From Luidia sarsii (Eukaryota; Echinodermata; Asteroidea; Paxillosida; Luidiidae), in contig OX465111.1 in NCBI GenBank assembly GCA_949987565.1, positions 18,803,788 to 18,867,787 on the forward strand: a stretch of 64,000 nucleotides of DNA, given 5' to 3'. Position 1 is the first letter of the stretch; each line of letters starts with the position of its first letter. A program made the position numbers and the translations under genes. Below are positions 56,690 through 64,000 of this stretch, piece after piece. Below the pieces are notes generated by a model. The model did no database searches, was not told the origin of the DNA, and saw only the letters and a program-made list of their open reading frames with translations.

Positions 56690-56965
56690 CACACTTCTCT
56701 CTTTGATCTTTCCCCCTCCTCTCACTAATCCCTACCCTACTCCTTGCCCTTCCCTTTAATCTCACCCTACCAGCTTTACTCCTTGTCCTTTGTTTCTCAT
56801 CCATGTCCTATTCACTCTCTCCCCCCTTCCTTCGTGTACATGTATCTGTTTTGTCCTTGTCACTCTGCCTTTGAGAAAGGTCCTGCTAGGATCGGAACGT
56901 CAGGCCCACTAAATTTTGAGATTTGCATTTTGGTAATTTTAGTCAGTAAGCAGTTTGCAAGTTTT
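56690..56965 (-). mobile_element. Family B long copy (inverted)
   Basis: The reverse complement of the 37205-37465 copy: TCCTCCACACTTCTCTCTTT, CTCTCACTAATCCCTACCCT, CTTTGTTTCTCATCCATGTC, TTTTGTCCTTGTCACTCTGC, then the family end GAGAAAGGTCCTGCTAGGAT and the tail with TTTTAGTCAGTAAGCAGTTT. No coding sequence. Confidence 0.88.
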
Positions 56966-56969
56966 TTGT

Positions 56970-57540
56970 ATATCACTTTTAGTGTACAGATAGATAGTGT
57001 GTGAGAAGAAGCTGAAGTCTGCAGTGTGAACGGAATATTTACCACATCAGTTGTTATTATAACAACAACAAAACAACTATTAGTCATGGTGATGTTTTTT
57101 GTCAAAATCATTTCTTTGTTCTTTGCATTGAATAGTCTTCAAATCATTACAAGCTTTATTCTCTGCCAAAAACCATGTTTGACCAAATGTTTTGGACTTT
57201 TACACTTCTCCTCTCTATAACCTTGAAGTACAAGCTGTAGTATACAGGGCTTTCAGGATTGTTATCAACATTTAGAAACCATGGCAACCAGGAGGACCTG
57301 CCCTAACCTCCAACCTTGGTAGTTTTTGTTACACCCCTTCTGCTTCTCCTCCCCCCCTTACCCTCCCCCCTCACTGGCACCACAAGCATTGGTTGCATTC
57401 CAGGACGCTATCGGACCATTGGGCAGAGGTCCTTGAGTAAGAGGGTAAAACCTACTTTCCCCCCCCCCTCTACTCCCTCAGTCCTCTCCCTCCCCCTTCA
57501 CCTCAGACTGGCTGGTTCCATAGTGACCCCCAGGTCTTGG
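56970..57540. other. Unique non-coding sequence
   Basis: AT-rich first half, C/T-rich second half. No exon or repeat recognised. Confidence 0.45.
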
Positions 57541-57546
57541 TGAGTT

Positions 57547-57742
57547 GCAGGGGGGAAGAAAGAGAGAAGGGGGAGAGAGGGGAGAGGGGAGAGAGATGGG
57601 GGCGAGGGGAGAGAGATGGGGGAGAGGGGGAGAGAGAGGTAGGAGGGAGAGGTAGAGAGAGAGAGAGTGAGTGGTAGAGAGAGAGAGGGGAGAGATGGGG
57701 AGATGGGGAGAGAGAGGTAGAAGGGGGGAGAGAGAGGTAGAG

Positions 57743-57784
<42 letters not shown>

Positions 57785-58245
57785 AGAGAGAGAGTGAGGG
57801 GGAGAGAGATGGGTATAAAAAGAGAGAGAGGGGTAGAGGGGGAGAGGTGGGGAGAGAGAGTGAGGGAGAGAGAGGGGTAGAAGTAGAGACACAGGTTGAG
57901 AGACAGGTATAGAGAGAGGAGACAGAGACAGACATAGACAGAGAGAGAGACAGAGAGAGAGAGACAGAAAGAGACAGAGACAGAGAGAGACAGAGACAGA
58001 GAGAGGGAGAGAGAGACAGAGAGAGACAGAGAGAGACAGAGACAGAGAGAGAGAGAGAGAGAGACACACACACACAGACAGAGACAGAGAGAGGGAGACA
58101 GAGACAGAGAGAGGGAGACAGAGACAGAGAGAGAGACAGAGAGAGAGAGAGACAGAGAGAGACAGAGAGAGAGACACACACACACACACAGACAGAGAGA
58201 GGGAGACAGAGAGAGGGAGAGAGAGACAGAGAGGGGAGAGGGAGA
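57547..58245. repeat. Large polypurine tract, about 700 bp, with CA islands
   Basis: GAGA/GGGA units on the left pass into GACAGAGA units on the right, with two short (CA)n islands at about 58063-58076 and 58172-58190. The 229-257-codon minus-strand open frames (Ser/Leu/Cys/Val) are due to lack of stops in CT-rich sequence. Confidence 0.95.
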
Positions 58246-58249
58246 GGGC

Positions 58250-59205
58250 CTGGAATCTCAGGGCCATGGTTTTCATTTCACCTAAATGGATCTCCGCAGA
58301 TTGTTTACATGTGCAGGGTCAGCCCTCTCTAACCCCATTTTAAAGGGAACTCCCAGAAGCGCTTTTCTTCACCTTCCTCAAAAGGGGGACGCACCCCATT
58401 GTATGCCAACCGTTCTCATCCAGCTCGCCGTCGGAACAAAGATGCGGGCTGCATCTGTGCCGTTGTCCATCCTTCCTTCTCTCCTCTCCTGGTGTTTTTT
58501 GTTGTTGTTGCAAGGCAAGCGATCTAGCCGAGTCTGTTCAATGCCGACTGCTGATCGCGGCAGAGCGCCCCGTGTAGTACGCCGGTGTGTGTGCATTGGA
58601 GAGAAGCACGTCGTGATAGGCTGAGGTTCACTTTGGATTAGCCATGGATTAACCGAGGCAATGCGGCAACACACCAGCAAACCAACTAGTCACCGACAAT
58701 GGGGCAATATTTATAGCTTTTCATCCAAGCGAGGGAGCGAGCGTGCGAGCAAGCAGGCATGCAAGCAAGCAGTTGTAGAAGTTTGAGTAGGGTTGCAAGT
58801 TGTTGCATGGATGTGGTCCTTGCTCCGGTTGTCCCCCCCCCCCCAGAAAAAAATTCTTTCTCCCAAAGTACACTGAAAATCGCTGTTAACTTGCAAGAGT
58901 AGTTACAGATTCACAAGTTAAAGAAAGCAATTTCTCTTCACCTAAATTATTTCACCAGGAAAGGCATTTCAACATTTCCTCAAGTTAATGGATAAAATTT
59001 ATACTTTTTTAAAACCCTGTGAAAATCTGACTTCCTCCAAACAACTACACTCACAAGGTTTTTTTTTTTTTTTACAAAAGATAGCAGAAAATCTTTTGAC
59101 AGGAGTTCAGACACTTTAAGGTAGAGACGAAAAACCTGCGGGGTACAATTTTGCCTGTGTGTTTAGCTGCTGGCTTGGATGGCTACATGATGGTGACCGA
59201 GGGTT
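58250..59205. other. Unique non-coding sequence
   Basis: Includes a GCAAGCAGGCATGCAAGCAA repeat patch at about 58748-58770, a C run at 58833-58844 and a T run at 59060-59073. No exon recognised. Confidence 0.45.
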
Positions 59206-59208
59206 TGT

Positions 59209-59308
59209 GCTGCTAGGAATTCCTGCCATTCCGCTGGCAATATTCCGTGAAGTGGAATGATTTCTGAACTTGCCTCCAGGCAAGCTTTTACCGCTGCTAG
59301 GATTTCCT
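59209..59308. other. Three small hairpins between 16-bp direct repeats
   Basis: Direct repeats GCTGCTAGGAATTCCT (59209-59224) and GCTGCTAGGATTTCCT (59293-59308) enclose TGCCA/TGGCA (59224-59239), ATTCC/GGAAT (59242-59258) and CTTGCCT-CC-AGGCAAG (59269-59284). No coding frame. Nature unknown. Confidence 0.6.
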
Positions 59309-59309
59309 C

Positions 59310-60515
59310 CTAAACTCTGTTAAGACGAGGGAGGAAAAAAAAAAAAAAATTGGCGTGCAGAAGTTTAACGAGGGTGTTGTTGCCAAGCGGCGGCGGCCAT
59401 CTTGGATTTGTTTGTTTGGTTTTGGGTTGGTTTTTTTTTTTGGGGGGGGGTGGCCCTGGTAGAGGTCGGGAGGTCACCTTCAACCCAGCAACTCTGTGGC
59501 GTGATTTATGGCATGTCACTAGACCGCATTTAGAGTTGGGCTGAAATTTTTTTTTAATAACGCATTTTTTTTTTAGGGGAGGGTGGAGAAAGAGTCCGTT
59601 GGATTAACTTGACACCCCTGTGGATTTTGTTCAATTTGTTGTGAACTTGCCAGAGTTTTAAAAAACACACAGGCGAGCCTCATTCTTGAGGAATTGGAAT
59701 CTGTTTCCCCCCCCCCCCCACATATCTGTTTTTCTTTTCGGAGATCCGGGGCGTTTTTCAATCTCGGTGGTCGGTGGATTACGCCTATTCAGGGAAAAGG
59801 ATATTTTCCACGGCTGCGTCCGAAATTAATTTGAAACCCATTTGGGCTCACACAGGCCGTGTAGAGAGTCAATGTAATCTGGTCAAAAGCAACAGTTTTT
59901 TGGGGGTGACACCCGCGAACCCCGCTGCTATCCAAACACGCTGGCGTCTGTGGGCTAGTTCAATTCATTATCTTCCTCACTCTCTCATCTCCTCCTCTTT
60001 CCCCCCTCCTCTACACAAACCTCGCCTTGACTCAAATAAACCCGAGTTAAACCTGCCAGCCAGTAGGACACAGGATGACCTTGGCATTCAGAGAAGATTA
60101 GGCTTGGTGGACTGTGAAGGATTAGGCGGGAACCCCCCAAAAAAAACCTATAGGAGAAGGGAAGGCTAGGGGGGGAGCCGTCCCCAAGAACAGACATCCT
60201 GTGCGGGGCTTACGAGACTTAATTGACTCATCACTGGAATCCTCCGCGCAAATCGGACGGATGGGAGGGAAGTGGAGAGGGTGGGGGGGAGGGGGGTTTC
60301 GGCGCAATCAGAATCCAAAGCAACACAAATGAAGGCGGACATAGGTGTTAATTTGGGCACGTCCCACTGTTAACAGACAACAAGTGCTGGGCCGAGGCAA
60401 AGTCAAGGTTAGGAAAACACCGGCCAGTACTTGTGGCTCGAGAGAAATCCTGATCTGCCTCGATGAGATGAGATATAGGAGGAAGTACGTGTGCTCTATA
60501 CTGTAGCAATCTCTT
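59310..60515. other. Unique non-coding sequence
   Basis: T-to-G junction at 59429-59450, C run at 59706-59719, G-rich patch at 60280-60298. No exon recognised. Confidence 0.45.
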
Positions 60516-60711
60516 ACACCAGGGCTCCATTTCATAAATGTTAGGAATCTTCTCATCTGGGACTTAGGAAGAGCAGGCCTAGCCATCCCTAAGTCCAGGA
60601 AAAGTCCTAACTATATAGGAACATTCCTAACTTCCTATTTCATGAAAACCAATTTAGGAAGAAAATCCATTCCTATCTTCGAACTAAAATCATTCCTAAC
60701 TTAGGAAGAAT

Positions 60712-60830
60712 ATAGGAAGGTTTGCGGTGACACCATGTATAAGGTCTCTTAAAGGAAGAGGTGTGGTTCTGAAAAGAACCTGAGTGGTAACTCGACATTT
60801 TGACCAGTATGCTCTGGCCGTCATCAGGAG
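60712..60830 (-). mobile_element. Family A copy 4, nested
   Basis: GGAAGGTTTGCGGTGACACC then ATGTATAAGGTCTC, minus-strand hairpin GGTTCT-TTTC-AGAACC at 60765-60780, minus-strand CTGATGA at 60821-60827. Flanked by AACTTAGGAAGAAT (60698-60711) and AACTTAGGAAGATT (60831-60844), 13 of 14 identical, a likely target-site duplication, though the host element itself is rich in this motif. Confidence 0.8.
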
Positions 60831-60893
60831 AACTTAGGAAGATTCTTTTTTCCTAAGTTAGGAATTTTCTTTTGCAAAATGCTCCTAAGTTAT

Positions 60894-61153
60894 ATAAAAA
60901 AAATGCTGCAAACTGCTTACTGACTAAAATTACCAAAATGCAAATCTCAGAATTTAGTGGGCCTGACGTTTCGATCCTAGCAGGACCTTTCTCAAAGACA
61001 GAGTGACAAGGACAAAACAGATACATGTACACGAAGGAAGGGGGGAGAGAGTGAATAGGACACGGATGAGAAACAAAGGACAAAGAGTACTAAAGCGTCC
61101 TGAGAAAGGTCCTGCTAGGATCGAAACGTCAGGCTCACTAAATTTTGAGATTT
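60894..61153. mobile_element. Family B copy, nested, 13-bp target duplication
   Basis: Two inverted family ends (TGACGTTTCGATCCTAGCAG then GACC near 60964; GGTCCTGCTAGGATCGAAAC near 61107) enclose a shortened copy of the purine-rich body. The perfect 13-base direct repeat GCTCCTAAGTTAT flanks it at 60881-60893 and 61154-61166. No coding sequence. Confidence 0.88.
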
Positions 61154-61229
61154 GCTCCTAAGTTATTTAGGAACAATTATTTGGGAATATTCCTAATTAC
61201 TTTGTAATGAAATACCGTAGAGCCCAGAT

Positions 61230-62060
61230 GAGTGAGATTTACTTTGTGGAGTCACTGTTGAAGTTTTGCTGATATAGGCCTATAGTAGTCAGAGTCCTAC
61301 TCACAACAACGCGGGTACATGAGATAGTTTCTCTGACTTGTATGCATTCCATCCCTTCCCTTTGGGATAGGGTATTGAACCCCCTTTTAACTGTCAAAAA
61401 TGTCTTGAGTGCACTCTTTGCCGGTGCATTTCTGCGGCTCTTAATCCCCGCGGTAGATACTTTGGGTGGTATTTGTGCCGAAAAATACCATCATCCCCCC
61501 TCGCCGGCCTGGCAGGGATGGCCTGTGGGAATCTCGCAGGTAATGCCGACTCCATAAGGTTCATTCTGAACTGTCTACTTAACGGAGATTGTGCCCGGAA
61601 ACGTAGAATGATCCCTCCTTCGTTGTGCGTGCGCTGGCCACATTTGCCAGATTTGTTGTCTAGAGTGGGCTGGGTTTTTTTTTTTTTTTTCTTTCTTTTC
61701 GACTTTTTTTTTTTTTTTCCCCAACCACACCAATGCTTTTAAGTTGCCGAAAACATGAGACCAACCTGCTTTAAGTATTACTGCCAACTTCTTGGTTTCT
61801 GAGGAATGCGCGCGGACGACCCGCCAAGTTAACCCCGCCGTTCTTTCCTCCACTGTGCCGGGGCTGCCCCTGTCCCGGTGAACTCATTTACTGATGGGAC
61901 TGGATCAGGGGAAGGGCTCAAGTGTAAACAGCACTCACAGCGGGGACCATTTGGGTGTCCTGAGATGCCCTCCACTTACCCGGGGAGAGTGGTTCAGCGC
62001 TGGGGCCTTTCTGGAAGCCAGCACTGCCTAGCACAGCTCACCCCCCCGCGCACCCCCTTT
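61230..62060. other. Unique non-coding sequence
   Basis: T runs at 61675-61690 and 61705-61718. The rest is complex sequence without a recognised exon. Confidence 0.45.
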
Positions 62061-62066
62061 CCCCAT

Positions 62067-62073
62067 CTTTGTC

Positions 62074-62104
<31 letters not shown>

Positions 62105-62398
62105 TTGTATCTCTCTCCTCTCTCTCTCCTCTCTGTCTCTCTGTCTCTCTCCTCTCTCTATCTGTCTCTCTCCTCTCTCTCTCCTCTCTCTCTATCTGTC
62201 TCTCTCCTCTCTATCTGTCTCTCTCCTCTCTCTCTCCTCTCTCTCTATCTGTCTCTCCTCTCTCTCTCTGTCTCTCTCCTCTTTCTCTGTCTCTCTCTGT
62301 CTTTCTCCTCTCTCTCCTCTCTCCCCTCTCTCACTGTCTCTCTGTCTGTCTCTCCTCTCTCTCTCTCTCTCTCTGTATCTCTCCTCTCTGTCTCTCCC

Positions 62399-62429
<31 letters not shown>

Positions 62430-62690
62430 TCTGTATCTCTCCTCTCTGTCTCTCCCCTCTCTGTCTCTCTCTCACTCCTCTCCTCTTTGACTCTATCTGT
62501 CTCTCTCCTCTCTCTGTCTCTCTCTTTATCTCTCTCTCCTTTTTGACTCTCTCTCCTCTCTCTGACTCTCTCTTTCTCTCTCCCTCTCTCTCTCCCTCTC
62601 TCACACACTCCCGCTCTCCCTCTCCTCTCCATCTCCTCTCCCTATTTCTCCCTTTCTATCTCTCCCTCTCTCTCTCTTCTCAACCAATCC
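62067..62690. repeat. Large polypyrimidine (CT) tract, about 620 bp
   Basis: Starts with CTGT tetranucleotides (62075-62104), then CTCT, CTCC and CTGT mixtures. Open frames of 213-222 codons through it are compositional. Confidence 0.95.
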
Positions 62691-62694
62691 AACA

Positions 62695-63060
62695 AATTGT
62701 AGGCTTGTAGCCATCTCCGTCCAGCTCATGTAGGGCAATGTTGACACAGCTCCGACTGTACACAAAATTTGTTTACCCTGCGCTTTATGGAGCCCAAGTT
62801 TGCTTTACATTTATGGAATTGGAGAGTGGCGTCGTGTCCCGTAGTCAAGGCGGACTGAGGGAGGAAGGGATGGAGGGAGTGAGGCTGGGTCCAGTCATCA
62901 ATATGGACCCAGAGCACGATGGCGGCACCTTTTGTCTGCCGGAGAAGCTGGAGTTAAAAATTGAAGGGCTAATGAAAGTGAGTGGCTGACTGGATCGGCA
63001 TCTTTCAAAGATGAAGCGCCGTTCTGCCCTCCTCTCCTTCTACTTCTCCTCCCTCGTCTC
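62695..63060. other. Unique non-coding sequence
   Basis: Complex sequence with no recognised exon. A short open frame at 62738-62989 (83 codons) has no family features that I recognise. Confidence 0.4.
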
Positions 63061-63066
63061 GAAGAT

Positions 63067-63108
63067 GGAAAGACAGACAGACAGACAGACAGGCAGATAG
63101 ACAGACAG
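63067..63108. repeat. ACAG tetranucleotide microsatellite
   Basis: GACAGACAGACAGACAGACA with a few interruptions. Confidence 0.93.
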
Positions 63109-63109
63109 G

Positions 63110-63350
63110 GGAACACACAAAATCCCCTGAATACTGAACTGGTGGCAGAAATGTCAGGATTTTTTTTTTTATTTTTTTTTGGAGATTTATGGTTTTATAA
63201 ATCATCCCTTTGGTTGTGGCTTGTGCATGTTTTCCTGCAGAAAATTTTTCATCCAGCGGATGAATTCAATGAAATCTTATTCGCAGGATTTCTATGGTGT
63301 GTTTTTTTTTTATTTGGGGTGTGGGTGCTAACAGATATTGCAACTAGACT
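63110..63350. other. Unique non-coding sequence
   Basis: T runs at 63159-63180. No gene recognised. Confidence 0.45.
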
Positions 63351-63661
63351 GTCTTAGTAATGAGTGTCACCAAGCACCCGAGGTGGACGAAATGATGTCT
63401 TCCTTTGTCTTCCCAGTCTCCATTCGCACAATCCGTCTTGCTGCATGTGCAGTACAACGCCAACAAGTTCCAAGCTCCATTTTGTGAGATCCATATTTTG
63501 ATGGGTCTTAGTAATGAGTGTCACCAAGCACCCGAGGTGGACGAAATGATGTCTTCCTTTGTCTTCCCAGTCTCCATTCGCACAATCCGTCTTGCTGCAC
63601 GTGCAGTACAACGCCAACAAGTTCCAAGTTCCATTTTGTGAGATCCATATATTTTGATGGG
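63351..63661. repeat. Tandem duplication, 154-bp unit
   Basis: GTCTTAGTAATGAGTGTCAC begins at 63351 and again at 63505. The copies are nearly identical over their length, with a few substitutions (for example GCATGTGCAG against GCACGTGCAG) and a 2-base insertion near the end of the second. 154 is not a multiple of three, so the minus-strand open frame changes frame between units and is not a conserved protein. Confidence 0.95.
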
Positions 63662-64000
63662 CACAGGTTTTAGCTAGCTGCAGAGCTCCGAAGGTTGACT
63701 GCACTATCAAAGCGAAAACGGAAGTGTTTGTGCCGGGTTTTTTTTTCTCTCTCCCAGGGCTGACCCCTTGTTTACTTAAGGTCTTAGGCTTGTTGTTCAG
63801 GAGAAAGAGTAGCACCTTCTTTTGAATCAGTCTGTCTGGGGGATAAGGTATGGAAGAGTGGGAAGGAAAACCAGAGATTGTTCTTGACACCGAAATTTGG
63901 TTTGAGTCCTGCAAATAATATTTGATATATTGTGACAGATATCCGTAGACTGGTGACAATACATATCTTGTAACCGTACTTTTTCTTTATACCAATATCC
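63662..64000. other. Unique non-coding sequence at window end
   Basis: Complex sequence with a short T run at 63739-63746. No gene or repeat recognised. Confidence 0.45.

Larger units (their letters stand above)
60522..61225. mobile_element. TTAGGA-rich element with two nested insertions
   Basis: The outer element runs from GGGCTCCATTTCATAAATGT to the complement of GGGCTCTACGGTATTTCATT at 61225. Its sequence is dense in CTTAGGAA/TTCCTAAG. It is interrupted by a family A copy (60712-60830) and a family B copy (60894-61153). Removing both leaves roughly 300 bp. No coding sequence. It is the clearest record of insertion order in the window. Confidence 0.8.

Noticed and set aside
57478..58276. 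Three minus-strand open frames of 229-257 codons (Ser/Leu/Cys/Val)
   Set aside because: All three minus-strand frames are open over the same GA/CT tract, which shows composition and not coding.
61878..62710. Open frames of 213-222 codons
   Set aside because: Compositional in the CT tract at 62067-62690.
63354..63959. 201-codon minus-strand open frame
   Set aside because: It crosses the 154-bp duplication, where the two units are read in different frames, so the protein sequence is not conserved between identical DNA copies.

Overview
This window is non-coding eukaryotic DNA, most likely from a marine invertebrate animal. The evidence is mixed: moderate GC content with no bacterial gene density, very many homopolymers and microsatellites, several families of short fold-back repeats, a tRNA-like sequence with Pol III boxes, and two scaffold gaps of exactly 200 N (4323-4522 and 51301-51500). 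The repeat style resembles echinoderm, hemichordate or lophotrochozoan genomes, but the species cannot be fixed from the sequence alone. I found no convincing protein-coding exon on either strand. The long open frames lie in stop-poor CT/GA tracts, an 8-bp minisatellite, or repeats whose periods break the frame.

Layout. 0-3 kb holds CT/GA microsatellites and A/T/G runs. 3.06-3.84 kb holds a fold-back element (family A) abutting a 0.48-kb element rich in AGGATT motifs (family C). 4.3 kb is a gap. 4.8-13.8 kb is mixed unique sequence with C/T-rich tracts and short hairpins. 13.8-15.1 kb holds two more fold-back elements. 16.8-18.3 kb is a composite block: a family B fold-back, 45 exact copies of an 8-bp unit, seven exact 100-bp periods each carrying a Pol III A-box-like sequence, and a terminal tRNA-like sequence with A and B boxes. 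The second family C copy, inverted, is at 20.4 kb. 22.2-22.8 kb is a polypurine tract. 26.6-27.7 kb is a cluster of family B copies and an 18-bp palindrome nested in a larger inverted repeat. Inverted-repeat elements lie at 29.9 and 32.9 kb, long family B copies at 37.2 and 56.7 kb, a CCAAT/TATA cluster at 43.2 kb, a 210-bp tandem duplication beside the second gap at 51.5 kb, large polypurine/polypyrimidine tracts at 39.8, 54.6, 57.5 and 62.1 kb, a three-layer nested insertion at 60.5-61.2 kb, and a 154-bp tandem duplication at 63.4 kb.

The repeats are the most informative part. Family A copies repeatedly carry a 6-bp-stem, 4-nt-loop hairpin matching the metazoan histone-mRNA 3' stem-loop, with one compensated base-pair change between copies. 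Families A and B both contain a stem followed by GAAAC(G), and several A copies place CTGANGA upstream, as in a hammerhead ribozyme core. One B copy is flanked by a perfect 13-bp direct repeat. Together these suggest non-autonomous derivatives of Penelope-like retroelements. That assignment is inference. The remaining unique sequence may include cis-regulatory DNA of a gene lying outside the window, which cannot be tested without comparative data.
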